Shown here piece by piece: positions 7,745 to 15,046 of a stretch of 17,528 nucleotides of DNA (the first letter of the stretch is position 1; each line of letters begins with the position of its first letter). The stretch lies in assembly GCF_002479325.1 (NCBI RefSeq), contig NZ_DLMO01000093.1:8333-25860 (forward strand). The letters are read 5' to 3'. A program made the position numbers and the translations under genes. A model generated the notes under the pieces. The model was not told the DNA's origin. It was given only the letters and a program-made list of their open reading frames with translations, and did not search any database. This DNA is from Brevundimonas sp. UBA7534 (GTDB lineage Bacteria; Pseudomonadota; Alphaproteobacteria; Caulobacterales; Caulobacteraceae).

Positions 7745-8630
7745 GGCCCAGCGCCTCCAGCGCCCGGCGTCCGGCGTCGGCGATCACCGCGTCGCGCTGG
7801 TCGTCCGTCGCCTGGGTCGCGCCGGTCAGATAGACCGCCATCAGCACCGGCGCGCCGCTGACCGGCGTCATCATGCCGATGTCGTTGGCGGTTCCGTTCA
7901 TGCCGGTGCCGGTCTTGTGCGCCACGGTCCACCCCTGGGGCGCGGCGGCCTTCAGCCGGTTCTGCCCGGTCGGCGAGGCGACCAGCCAGTCCCGCAGCAG
8001 GGCGTCGTGCGCCGGGCTCAGCCGGTCGCTGAACGCCATCAGACGAATGTTGGCCAGGGTCTGCGCCGGCAGGCAGGTGTCGCGTGGATCGTCGGCGAGG
8101 GCGGTGTTCAGCTCGGGCTCCAGTCGCGAGATCAGGGTGGTGGTGTCGCCGAAGCTCGGCCACCACTGACGCCATACGCCGATTCCGCCCATTTCCCGGA
8201 TCAGGATGTTCGCCGCCGGATTGTCGCTCAGTTCGACCGCCGCCTGCATCAGTTGCCGGATGCTCAGGTCGCGACCCACGGCCGGCCCCGTGGTCGGCGC
8301 ATGGGGGATCATGTCCGCCCGGGTGATGCGCACCCGACGTTCCAGGTCTTCCTCGCCGCGCTGGACCCGCTGCAAGGTCGCGGCCGCCAGGAAGGCTTTG
8401 AAGGTCGAGCAGAAGGGGAAACGCTCCTGGGCGCGCCACAGGGCCTGGCGGCCGGAGGCGACGTCCAGCGCCGCCACGCCCAGCCGCCCGCCGTGACGGC
8501 CTTCCAGGTCCGACAGATGCAGGTCCAACGGCTGCGCGTCCGCCTGGGGCGTCTCGCGACGATAGCAACCGGCCAGCGCCAGCGCGCCCGCGCCGGCCAG
8601 CACGCCTCTGCGGTCCGGCGTCCGCGCCAT
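7737..8630 (-). CDS. bla: Class A beta-lactamase, predicted Tat/lipoprotein export
   Basis: This 297-residue serine beta-lactamase should hydrolyse beta-lactam rings outside the inner membrane. All class A motifs are present: STFK at 75-78 with nucleophile S75, SDN at 135-137, the omega-loop EPELN at 171-175 with E171 as the general base, the DPRDT segment near 181-185, and KTG at 239-241. The N-terminus has a twin-arginine-like DRRGVLA and a lipobox LAGC with C22, so it is probably a Tat-exported lipoprotein. C74 next to the nucleophile recalls Cys69 of class A carbapenemases, but the partner at position 238 is glycine, so the usual disulfide cannot form. The gene starts 2 bases after the flbD stop and its stop overlaps flhA by 8 bases. 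I cannot predict the substrate range. Confidence 0.95.
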   Translation of the reverse strand: MARTPDRRGVLAGAGALALAGCYRRETPQADAQPLDLHLSDLEGRHGGRLGVAALDVASGRQALWRAQERFPFCSTFKAFLAAATLQRVQRGEEDLERRVRITRADMIPHAPTTGPAVGRDLSIRQLMQAAVELSDNPAANILIREMGGIGVWRQWWPSFGDTTTLISRLEPELNTALADDPRDTCLPAQTLANIRLMAFSDRLSPAHDALLRDWLVASPTGQNRLKAAAPQGWTVAHKTGTGMNGTANDIGMMTPVSGAPVLMAVYLTGATQATDDQRDAVIADAGRRALEALGRG

Positions 8631-8632
8631 CG

Positions 8633-10063
8633 TCAGGCGGCGTATCCGGCGCCGGGCGTCCCGCCCGAGACGCCGCTTTGCGGCGCGGGGATGCTCGCGC
8701 CCTCGTCGGCGTATTCGTTCAGCTTGTTGCGAAGCGTGCGGATCGAGATGCCCAGGATGTTGGCCGCATGGGTGCGGTTGCCCAGGCAGTGGGTCAGGGT
8801 GTCCAGGATCAGCGTCTTTTCCATCGCGGCCACCGTCTGGCCGACGAAGCTGCGGGTCACGGCGTCGGCGGCCTGGGCGGCGCGGGCGGCGGGGCCGGCG
8901 TCCAGGGCGGGAGAGGCGACGGCGACGGAACCGCTATGGGAGGCGGCGTCCACGGCCAGCGGACGACCATCGGGCAGGCGAATGGCCTCGACGTCGATCT
9001 CTGCGCCCGTGGCCAGCAGCACCGCGCGGTGCATCGCATTTTCCAGCTCGCGGACGTTGCCGGGCCAGCGGTGGGCGGTGACGGCCTGGCGCGCGGCGGC
9101 CGACAGGGGACGCGCGGCCACGCCGTTGGCGGCGGCGTATTTCTTGACGAAGTGATCGGCCAGAACGGCGATGTCGCCCGGCCGTTCGCGCAGGGACGGC
9201 AGGCGCAGGTTCACCACGTTCAGTCGGTAAAGCAGATCCTCGCGGAACGTGCCTTCGGACACGGCGCGCGCCAGGTCGCGGTTGGAGGTGGCGATGATGC
9301 GGATGTCGACCTTGACCGGCTTGGTGCCGCCGACGCGGTCGATGACCCGTTCCTGGATGGCGCGCAGCAGCTTGGCCTGAAGGCGGGCGTCCATTTCCGA
9401 GATTTCGTCGAGCAGCAGAGTGCCGCCGTCGGCCTCCTCGAACTTGCCGATGCGGCGGGCCACGGCCCCGGTGAAGGCGCCCTTCTCGTGGCCGAACAGC
9501 TCCGATTCCAGCAGGTTGTCGGGGATGGCCGCGCAGTTGACGCTGATGAAAGGCTTGTCCTTGCGGCGCGAATTTTCGTGCAGATAGCGGGCCATCACCT
9601 CCTTGCCGACGCCGCTTTCGCCGGTGACCAGGATCGAGGCTTCCGAGCGCGCCACCTGGTCGGCCAGCTGGATGACGTGCTTCATCGACGGGTCGGCCGA
9701 GATCATCGGCTTCTCGTCGTCGGCCACCGCCGACAGGACGGCCGCGATCAGGTCCGCCTCGGGCGGCAGGGGGATGAACTCCTTGGCCCCGGCCTTGATG
9801 GCCGCCGCCGCCTCGCGCGCGTCGGCGTCGATGCCGAAGGCCACGACCGGCACGCTGATCCGCTCGGCCTCGTTCGCCCCGATCAGGCTGGCGATATCCA
9901 GCTTGTAGTCGACCATCAGCAGGTCCGCGCCCTGCCCCCGCCGCAACAGGTCGGTCGCCTGGTCGCATCGCTCGACGTGATTGACCTTGGCGCCGTGCGC
10001 CATCGCCATCTTCACCGCCGAGGCCAGTTGCCCGCTCAGTCTGCCAACCACCAGAAGACGCAT
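8633..10063 (-). CDS. flbD: Sigma-54-dependent flagellar regulator FlbD
   Basis: FlbD activates class III/IV flagellar genes with sigma-54 RNA polymerase and, in Caulobacter, represses the fliF operon. This 476-residue protein has a receiver-like N-domain, an AAA+ domain and a Fis-type helix-turn-helix. Walker A is GESGVGKE (148-155), the sigma-54 contact loop GAFTGA is at 195-200, Walker B is GGTLLLDE (213-220), and the R-finger region LREDLLYRLNVV is intact. The DNA-binding segment NRTHAANILGISIRTLRNKL lies at 429-448. The receiver is degenerate: D52 is kept (LMVDYKLD), but the N-terminal acidic pair is replaced (LLVVGRLS) and the usual Lys-Pro is LPP. This fits control by the partner FliX instead of phosphorylation. 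A strong ribosome site precedes the ATG; fliN ends 35 bases upstream. Confidence 0.95.
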   Translation of the reverse strand: MRLLVVGRLSGQLASAVKMAMAHGAKVNHVERCDQATDLLRRGQGADLLMVDYKLDIASLIGANEAERISVPVVAFGIDADAREAAAAIKAGAKEFIPLPPEADLIAAVLSAVADDEKPMISADPSMKHVIQLADQVARSEASILVTGESGVGKEVMARYLHENSRRKDKPFISVNCAAIPDNLLESELFGHEKGAFTGAVARRIGKFEEADGGTLLLDEISEMDARLQAKLLRAIQERVIDRVGGTKPVKVDIRIIATSNRDLARAVSEGTFREDLLYRLNVVNLRLPSLRERPGDIAVLADHFVKKYAAANGVAARPLSAAARQAVTAHRWPGNVRELENAMHRAVLLATGAEIDVEAIRLPDGRPLAVDAASHSGSVAVASPALDAGPAARAAQAADAVTRSFVGQTVAAMEKTLILDTLTHCLGNRTHAANILGISIRTLRNKLNEYADEGASIPAPQSGVSGGTPGAGYAA

Positions 10064-10067
10064 CGTT

Positions 10068-10077
10068 CTTCTCCTCT
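10068..10077 (-). promoter_or_regulatory. Strong ribosome binding site of flbD
   Basis: The minus strand reads AGAGGAGAAG, with its GGAG core about 8 bases before the ATG at 10063. It is one of the few strong sites in the operon, suggesting flbD is translated independently of fliN. Confidence 0.7.
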
Positions 10078-10098
10078 AATCTCTCGCGCGGTCGCCAA

Positions 10099-10431
10099 TC
10101 AGGCGCCCGCATCCTCGGTCTTGATGATTTCCGTCATGGTCACGCCCAGACGGTCGTCGACGACCACCACCTCGCCGCGCGCCACCAGGCGGTTGTTGAC
10201 GAAGATGTCGATGGCCTCGCCGACCTTGCGGTCCAGCTCCAGCACCGACCCCCTGTTCAGCTGCAGCAGCTGCGCCACCGACATGTGCGACTTGCCCAGG
10301 ACGGCCGAGATGTTGACCGGCACGTCGAACACGGTGGCCAGGTCCGCGGCGCTCTTCTCGCCGTGATCCTCCAACGCCGGCAGGGCGGCGGGATCGGCGA
10401 ATTCTTCAAGCGACAGATCGTCGGAAGCCAT
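10099..10431 (-). CDS. fliN: Flagellar motor switch protein FliN
   Basis: FliN forms the lower rim of the C-ring, binding FliM and the export ATPase complex through FlbE/FliH. The 110-residue protein has an acidic N-terminal tail of about 30 residues and one SpoA domain from about 33 to 104. Family landmarks are DVPVNISAVLGKSHMSVAQLL, LNRGSVLELDR and GEAIDIFVNNRLVARGEVVVVDDRLGVTMTEI, which are close to those of other FliN proteins. The length is normal for alphaproteobacteria. The ATG shares one base with the flbE stop (TGATG), indicating tight translational coupling. Confidence 0.95.
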   Translation of the reverse strand: MASDDLSLEEFADPAALPALEDHGEKSAADLATVFDVPVNISAVLGKSHMSVAQLLQLNRGSVLELDRKVGEAIDIFVNNRLVARGEVVVVDDRLGVTMTEIIKTEDAGA

Positions 10432-11078
10432 CAGACGTCACTCCTGTCCAGGACGGGATTTTCGGCATGCCCGGCCTCGGCGGCCAGGGCGGCGGAAAGG
10501 GCGTCGCCCACGCGGCGGGCGGCCTCCTCGGGATCGTAGTCGGCGCGGCCGTCGGCCCACTCCAGTTGGAAGGCGGCCGGGGCCAGCCCCGCTTCGTCGC
10601 GAAACGCGACCGCGCCGGTGAAGCCGGAATCGGCTGCGGCCTGGGCGATCATGGCCCGCGCCGTCTCGTCCAGCCCGGCGCCGCGCACCACCAGACGGGG
10701 CGAGGCGTCGACCTCCTGGGCCAGCAGCTCCAGCGCGGCCTTCAGCGGGGCCTGCGGAAAGCGCTCCAGGGCCGCGCCAGCGATGGCCCGCGCCGCCTGC
10801 AGCGCCAGGTCGGCGGACTGCTCGCGATGGGCCTGGGCCACGGCCTTCAGGGTGGGAAGGGCGGCGCCGGCGGCCTGGGCGATCTGGCTCAGCGCCAGGG
10901 CTCGAAGATGCTCGACCTCTGCCAGCGCCTGCTCGCGCGCTTCCAGACGCGCCTGGGCGACCAGGGCGTCCACCTCGGCCGGCAGGAAGCTGCGCTTGAC
11001 CGGTCGCCATTGCGACGGGCGCACGACCTCGCCGTCGGCGTCGAACTCGGTGTCGAAGGTGAAGGGCTTGGCGTTCAT
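10431..11078 (-). CDS. flbE: FlbE, FliH-like export-apparatus protein
   Basis: FlbE is the Caulobacterales counterpart of FliH, the stator-like regulator of the flagellar export ATPase, and has also been linked to early flagellar assembly. The call rests on position between fliG and fliN, on size (215 residues) and on architecture. There is a short N-terminal segment with FTFDTEFDADGE, a long Ala/Glu/Gln-rich helical region (about 35-110) like the FliH coiled coil, and a C-terminal globular part ending in YDPEEAARRVGDAL. Sequence conservation is low, as usual for FliH-like proteins, so motif support is weaker than for its neighbours. It starts 1 base after the fliG stop (TGACATG) and overlaps fliN by one base. 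Confidence 0.85.
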   Translation of the reverse strand: MNAKPFTFDTEFDADGEVVRPSQWRPVKRSFLPAEVDALVAQARLEAREQALAEVEHLRALALSQIAQAAGAALPTLKAVAQAHREQSADLALQAARAIAGAALERFPQAPLKAALELLAQEVDASPRLVVRGAGLDETARAMIAQAAADSGFTGAVAFRDEAGLAPAAFQLEWADGRADYDPEEAARRVGDALSAALAAEAGHAENPVLDRSDV

Positions 11079-11079
11079 G

Positions 11080-12114
11080 TCAGTAGATCAGCTCGTCGTC
11101 GGCGCCCTGGCCGGCCAGCATGATGTCGCCCTTGGCCGCCAGGTCCTTGGCCACCTGCACCATCGCCGTCTGGGCCGCGTCGACGTCCTTCAGCCGCACC
11201 GGCCCCATCGACTCCATGTCCTCGCGCATGATCTTCGACGCGCGCTCGGACATGTTGGAGAAGAACATCTCGCGCAGCCCTTCCGAGGCGCCCTTCAGCG
11301 CCAGGCCCAGCTGGTCCTTCTCGACCGCCCGCAACAGGGTCTGGACGCCGCCCGGATCCAGCTTCGACAGGTCCTCGAACACGAACATCAGGGCGCGGAT
11401 GCGCTCGGCCGACTCGCGATTGCGTTCCTCCAGCGCGCCGATGAAGCGCGCCTCGGTCTGGCGGTCGAAGGCGTTGAAGATGTCGGCCATCATCTCGTGG
11501 CTGTCGCGCTTGGAGGTGCGCGCCAGGTTGGACATGAACTCGGTGCGCAGCGTCTGTTCGATCTTGTCCAGGATGTCGCGCTGCACCGGCTCCATGCGCA
11601 GCATCCGTTGCACGCACTCCAGCGCGAAGTCCTCCGGCAGGCTGGTCAGCACGCGCGCGGCGTGGTCGGACCGGACCTTGGACAGGATGACGGCGACCGT
11701 CTGGGGGTATTCGTTCTTCAGATAGTTGGCGAGGACCGCCTCGTTCACATTGCCCAGCTTGTCCCACATGGTCCGGCCGGCCGGACCGCGGATTTCCTCC
11801 ATCAGGCCGTCGACGCGGTCCTTGGGCAGGAAGGCGCTCAGCAGCTTCTGGGTCTGCTCGTAGCTGCCCATGACCGAGCCCGAGCCCGACAGGCCCGAGA
11901 CGAACTCGATCATCAGGGCCTCGACCGCCTCGGCGGTGACGTTGCCCAGGGTGGCCATGGCCTGGGAGATTTCCTTGACCTCGTCGTCGTCCAGCCGTTC
12001 CCACAGGGCGGTGTGCTCCTCGCCCAGGGCCAGCAGGATGACGGCGGCCTTTTCCGGCCCCGTCAGCTTGTTGGGGTCCTCGATCGCGGCCTTCTTGGAG
12101 ACAAGCTTGGCCAT
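11080..12114 (-). CDS. fliG: Flagellar motor switch protein FliG
   Basis: FliG links the MS ring to the C-ring and receives torque from the MotA stator. The 344-residue protein shows the N-terminal FliF-binding domain (LTGPEKAAVILLALGEEH at 17-34). The middle domain has an EHPQ-type motif, here EYPQ at 135-138, next to TVAVILSKV. The MFxF hinge is MFVF at 243-246. The C-terminal torque helix contains ALKGASEGLREMFFSNMSERASKIMREDM (272-300) and GPVRLKDV, keeping the charged residues expected to face the stator. The length is typical. The ATG overlaps the fliF stop by one base (TGATG), so FliF and FliG should be made in matched amounts. Confidence 0.97.
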   Translation of the reverse strand: MAKLVSKKAAIEDPNKLTGPEKAAVILLALGEEHTALWERLDDDEVKEISQAMATLGNVTAEAVEALMIEFVSGLSGSGSVMGSYEQTQKLLSAFLPKDRVDGLMEEIRGPAGRTMWDKLGNVNEAVLANYLKNEYPQTVAVILSKVRSDHAARVLTSLPEDFALECVQRMLRMEPVQRDILDKIEQTLRTEFMSNLARTSKRDSHEMMADIFNAFDRQTEARFIGALEERNRESAERIRALMFVFEDLSKLDPGGVQTLLRAVEKDQLGLALKGASEGLREMFFSNMSERASKIMREDMESMGPVRLKDVDAAQTAMVQVAKDLAAKGDIMLAGQGADDELIY

Positions 12115-13769
12115 CAGCCTTCCGCCACCCAGATCCGCAGAATGCCGGCCGCCTCATCGGGGTGGCTCTGGACGAAGTCCGCCACCTTCTTGACCGAAGA
12201 GGCCTTCACCTGACCTTCGATGCGGGCGATGTCGATCTTCTGTTCCATCTCGCTGGGCGGCGGCAGCTGGACCAGCTGGGGCTGGCCGTCTGGACCGATC
12301 ACCGTGGTCGTCTGAAGCTGCGTCACCGGCACGCCGTCCGCGCCCGCCAGGACCGGCAGACCCGCTCCGCCGGTCGCCGTCTTCAGCAGCGGGCGCAGCA
12401 CGAAGAAGATCAGCAGCACGCCGGTGATCAACAGCACCAGCAACTCGATCCCGCGCATGATGTCGTTCTTGGAGAAGTCGAACATCCCGCCCGCGCCGTC
12501 CAGATCGCCCGCCAGGCCGGCGTCGCGGTTGAAGCGAACGTTGACGACCTCGATCTTGTCGCCGCGGGCCTCGTCGATGCCGACGGCGGCGGCGACCAGG
12601 GCCTTGATCTGGGCGATCTCCTCGGCGGTGCGCGGCGCATAGGCAGGCTCGCCCTTGCCGTCGGCAGCCGGGGTCAGCTTGCCGTCCACCGCCACCGCCA
12701 CCGCCAGCTTGCGGACCTCGCCCGGCTCACGCGTGGTGGTCGTGGTGGTGTTGGAGATTTCGTAGTTGGTGGTCTCGGTGTTCTCGGCGCTGTTGGAACC
12801 GATCGGCGTGGTGTTGGGCGCCGCGCCGCCGGGAATGTTGTTCGTCGCGGTCACGCCGCCGTCGGGCTGGCCCGTCGTGTCGGACGACTGCGAGCCGTTG
12901 GTGGAGGTGGAGCGCACCACCTGACCGTCCGGGTCGAACTTCTGCTCCTGGGTGGTCGAGCGGCTGCGGTCGATGTCGGCTGTGACCTGCACCCGCGCGG
13001 CGCCCACGCCGACCACGCCTTCCACGATGTCCTTGATGCGCGCCTGCAGCTGCGCCTCGGTGGCGTTCTTGGCCTCCAGGGCGGAGGCCGTCGTGAACTC
13101 GCCGCCGTCGTTGCCGGCGGCCAGGGTGCGGTTGTTCTCATCGGCGACCGTCACCCGGTCCGGTTTCAGATTCGGCACCGACGAGGCGACCAGGTTGCGG
13201 ATGGCGTTGACCTGGTCGCCGGTCAGGTCGCGACCGCCCAGGCCGACCAGAACGGCCGCCGTCGGCTCGCCCGCGGCGGCGGTGAACATCTCGCGGCGGG
13301 GCATGGTGATGTGGACGCGGGCGGCGGTGATGCCGCGCATCGACATGATGGTGCGGGCCAGTTCGCCCTGCAGGGCCCGCTGCTCGTTCAGCTGCTGCTG
13401 GAACTCGGTCTGGCCCAGGACCGACTGGTTGTCGAACAGCTCGTAGCCGACCGAGCCCGAGGTCACGAGCCCCTGCCCGGCCAGCATCATCCGCGCCGTG
13501 CCGACCTCGTCGCGGTTGACCATGATGGTCGAGCCGTCGCCCTTGGACGAATATTTGATGCCCGCCTGATCCAGGGCGGCGGTGATCTCGCCCGCCTCAC
13601 GCAGATCCAGGTTGGAATAGAGCAAGGCGTCAGGGGCCTGCCCCATGCGCAGCATGACGGCGACCAGCACCGCCGCGACGCCCGCGGCGACGCCGAGAAT
13701 GGCCGCCAGGCGACCGATCCCGAACCTCTTCAACGCCTCGGTGAAACCGCCCACGCGTCCCCGCCCCAT
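12114..13769 (-). CDS. fliF: Flagellar MS-ring protein FliF
   Basis: FliF builds the membrane-embedded MS ring, the first structure of the flagellum. The 551-residue protein has two membrane helices: an N-terminal one at about 20-40 (LAAILGVAAGVAAVLVAVML) and a C-terminal one at about 441-462 (IELLVLLITGVLLIFFVLRP). The ring-building YscJ/FliF domain follows the first helix, with DALLYSNLDLREAGEI, LDQAGIKY and MRGITAARVHITMPRR. The periplasmic part has a Thr/Ser/Asn/Gly-rich low-complexity stretch (about 285-355), usual for this region. The cytoplasmic tail KKVADFVQSHPDEAAGILRIW (about 525-547) is the FliG-binding peptide. It is the first gene of the operon. The ATG lacks a clear Shine-Dalgarno sequence, and a CtrA-like promoter element lies just upstream. 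Confidence 0.97.
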   Translation of the reverse strand: MGRGRVGGFTEALKRFGIGRLAAILGVAAGVAAVLVAVMLRMGQAPDALLYSNLDLREAGEITAALDQAGIKYSSKGDGSTIMVNRDEVGTARMMLAGQGLVTSGSVGYELFDNQSVLGQTEFQQQLNEQRALQGELARTIMSMRGITAARVHITMPRREMFTAAAGEPTAAVLVGLGGRDLTGDQVNAIRNLVASSVPNLKPDRVTVADENNRTLAAGNDGGEFTTASALEAKNATEAQLQARIKDIVEGVVGVGAARVQVTADIDRSRSTTQEQKFDPDGQVVRSTSTNGSQSSDTTGQPDGGVTATNNIPGGAAPNTTPIGSNSAENTETTNYEISNTTTTTTREPGEVRKLAVAVAVDGKLTPAADGKGEPAYAPRTAEEIAQIKALVAAAVGIDEARGDKIEVVNVRFNRDAGLAGDLDGAGGMFDFSKNDIMRGIELLVLLITGVLLIFFVLRPLLKTATGGAGLPVLAGADGVPVTQLQTTTVIGPDGQPQLVQLPPPSEMEQKIDIARIEGQVKASSVKKVADFVQSHPDEAAGILRIWVAEG

Positions 13770-13798
13770 ACTCGCGGAAGACCCGGACGACCCCGCTA

Positions 13799-13811
13799 GG
13801 CAGAAAATGCC
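13799..13811 (-). promoter_or_regulatory. Dyad in the fliF promoter, candidate FlbD (ftr-like) site
   Basis: The minus strand reads GGCATTTTCTGCC, an inverted repeat GGCA-N5-TGCC. Its centre is about 24 bases from the centre of the CtrA-like box, on the fliF side, within the region expected to hold the core promoter. In Caulobacter, FlbD binds ftr elements with a CGGC...TGC dyad, and one of them overlaps and represses the fliF promoter. The match to that arrangement is from memory and from position, so the identity is inferred. Confidence 0.4.
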
Positions 13812-13821
13812 GCCCGGATGG

Positions 13822-13836
13822 TAAACGCCGCGTTAA
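13822..13836 (-). promoter_or_regulatory. CtrA-binding box of the fliF operon promoter
   Basis: The minus strand reads TTAA-CGCGGCG-TTTACC, one mismatch from the CtrA consensus TTAA-N7-TTAA(C). It ends about 52 bases before the fliF ATG, where a box overlapping the -35 region would leave a short leader. CtrA activation of early flagellar operons, fliF included, is established in Caulobacter crescentus. The site lies between the leucine dehydrogenase stop and fliF, which supports an independent promoter for the flagellar operon. Confidence 0.6.
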
Positions 13837-13876
13837 GAGACGGTTACGCGCCGTCCCTCAACACGGACATCCCCCC

Positions 13877-14965
13877 TCAGGCCGCCTTGCGATGTTCTTC
13901 GCGCGCGCCGGCGATGCGGGCCTCGGCGATGGCGTCGGCGATTTCGTGGGTCGGCCGTTGCTCGGCCGCCGATCGCTCCAGGATTTCCTCGAAGGTCTCG
14001 ATCAGGCGCGCCAGCTTCATCTCCACCCAGTTCGGGTCGAAGGCGCCGCGCGTCTGGCGGGCGTTCATCTCCGCCGCGACATTGATGATCCCGCCGCCGT
14101 TGACGACATAGTCGGGCGCATAGAGCACGCCGCGCTCGAACAGCACGCGGCCGATCTCGGGCGTCGCCAACTGGTTGTTGGCCGCCCCGACCACCGCCCG
14201 GGCGCTGATCCGCTCCAGCGTCTGCGGGTTCAGCGTCGCCCCCAGGGCGCACGGCGCATAGACGTCCGCCTTGACGTCATAGATGGCGTCCGGCGCCACG
14301 ACCTCGGCCCCCGTGCGCGCCGCGACCTCGGCCAGCACGGCGGCGTTGACGTCGGTCATCACCAGCTTGGCGCCGGCGGCCGCCAGCTTGTCGGCCAGGT
14401 ATCCGCCCACGTGACCGACCCCCTGCATGGCGATGGTCAGGCCGGTCAGGTCGTCCTGCTTGAACAGCCGTCGCGCCACCGCCAGGGTCGAGCGATAGAC
14501 GCCCTCGGCCGTCACCGGGCTGGGGTCGCCCGAGGCTTCCGGCCCGTCCTTCAGGCCCAGCACTCGCGTCGTTTCCTTGCGCGCCTCGGCGATGTCGGCG
14601 ACGGACACGCCCACGTCCTCGGCGGCGTAGTAGATGCCGCCCAGCGTATCGACGGCCCGGCCGAAGGCGCGGAACAGCTCGGGCGTCTTCTGGGTGCGAC
14701 TGTCGCCGATGATGACCGACTTGCCGCCGCCCATCTCCAGGTCGGCGATCGCATTCTTGTAGCTCATGCCCCTGGACAGCCGCAGCACGTTCTCCAGCGC
14801 CTCGGTCGCCGAGCCGTAGTTCCACATCCGCGTGCCGCCCACCGCCGGCCCACGTGCGGTCGAGTGCACGGCGACGATCGCCTTCAGACCGGTTTTCTCG
14901 TCGAAAAAGGCGTGTACGCCCTCATGATTCGCAAAAGACGGAGAATCGAACAGCGTCATGCCCAT
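13877..14965 (-). CDS. Glu/Leu/Phe/Val dehydrogenase, probably leucine dehydrogenase
   Basis: This enzyme should interconvert leucine or other branched-chain amino acids and their 2-oxo acids with NAD+ and ammonia. With the start at 14965 it has 362 residues, the usual size. The catalytic domain has the conserved GGTRMW near 43-48, substrate-binding K70 (SYKNA), catalytic K82 (EMGGGKSVI) and D117 (AAEDVG). The dinucleotide fold has GxGxxG at 182-187 (GVGHVG) and an acidic D205 at the end of the second strand (LVMTDVN), as in NAD-specific members. ATG 14965 has AGGGAG 8 bases upstream; a TTG at 15004 would add 13 residues without support. The gene lies between the hydrolase and the flagellar operon, with gaps of 81 and 107 bases, and appears functionally unrelated to both. 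No terminator is visible before fliF. Confidence 0.9.
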   Translation of the reverse strand: MGMTLFDSPSFANHEGVHAFFDEKTGLKAIVAVHSTARGPAVGGTRMWNYGSATEALENVLRLSRGMSYKNAIADLEMGGGKSVIIGDSRTQKTPELFRAFGRAVDTLGGIYYAAEDVGVSVADIAEARKETTRVLGLKDGPEASGDPSPVTAEGVYRSTLAVARRLFKQDDLTGLTIAMQGVGHVGGYLADKLAAAGAKLVMTDVNAAVLAEVAARTGAEVVAPDAIYDVKADVYAPCALGATLNPQTLERISARAVVGAANNQLATPEIGRVLFERGVLYAPDYVVNGGGIINVAAEMNARQTRGAFDPNWVEMKLARLIETFEEILERSAAEQRPTHEIADAIAEARIAGAREEHRKAA

Positions 14966-14973
14966 AATAGGCG

Positions 14974-14979
14974 CTCCCT
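14974..14979 (-). promoter_or_regulatory. Ribosome binding site of the leucine dehydrogenase gene
   Basis: The minus strand reads AGGGAG here, 8 bases before the ATG at 14965. It favours this start over the upstream TTG at 15004. Confidence 0.6.
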
Positions 14980-14993
14980 GGGTAATATTCTTG

Positions 14994-15004
14994 TTGCCCG
15001 GCAA
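14994..15004. promoter_or_regulatory. Short palindrome upstream of the leucine dehydrogenase gene
   Basis: TTGCC-C-GGCAA is a perfect 5+1+5 dyad centred about 34 bases before the ATG at 14965. The position suits an operator, for example for an Lrp-type regulator. A dyad this short can occur by chance in GC-rich DNA. Confidence 0.25.
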
Positions 15005-15046
15005 ATAGGCCGCGCGGCTCTAGGGGGCAAGCATGACCGTTTCGCG

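Noticed and set aside
6251..7861. Long plus-strand open frame opposite flhA and bla
   Set aside because: Its translation is low-complexity, rich in His, Gln, Arg and Asp, as expected of an antisense frame in GC-rich DNA. The opposite strand encodes clear flhA and bla. The long plus-strand frames opposite flbD (8678-10366) and fliF (12162-13799) are the same kind of shadow.
7737..8630. Carbapenemase-type disulfide in the beta-lactamase
   Set aside because: The cysteine before the catalytic serine (C74) is present, but the position after KTGT is glycine, so the Cys69-Cys238 bridge of KPC/SME-type enzymes cannot form. No claim on carbapenem activity is made.
12700..13000. Repeat tract in fliF (ACC/ACG-rich, Thr-rich protein segment)
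   Set aside because: It is in frame, lies in the periplasmic loop region where FliF proteins commonly have Thr/Ser/Asn-rich low complexity, and shows no separate repeat unit.
14966..15004. Upstream TTG start for the leucine dehydrogenase gene
   Set aside because: TTG is a rare start, the extra 13 residues are not typical of the family, and a good AGGGAG site serves the ATG at 14965.
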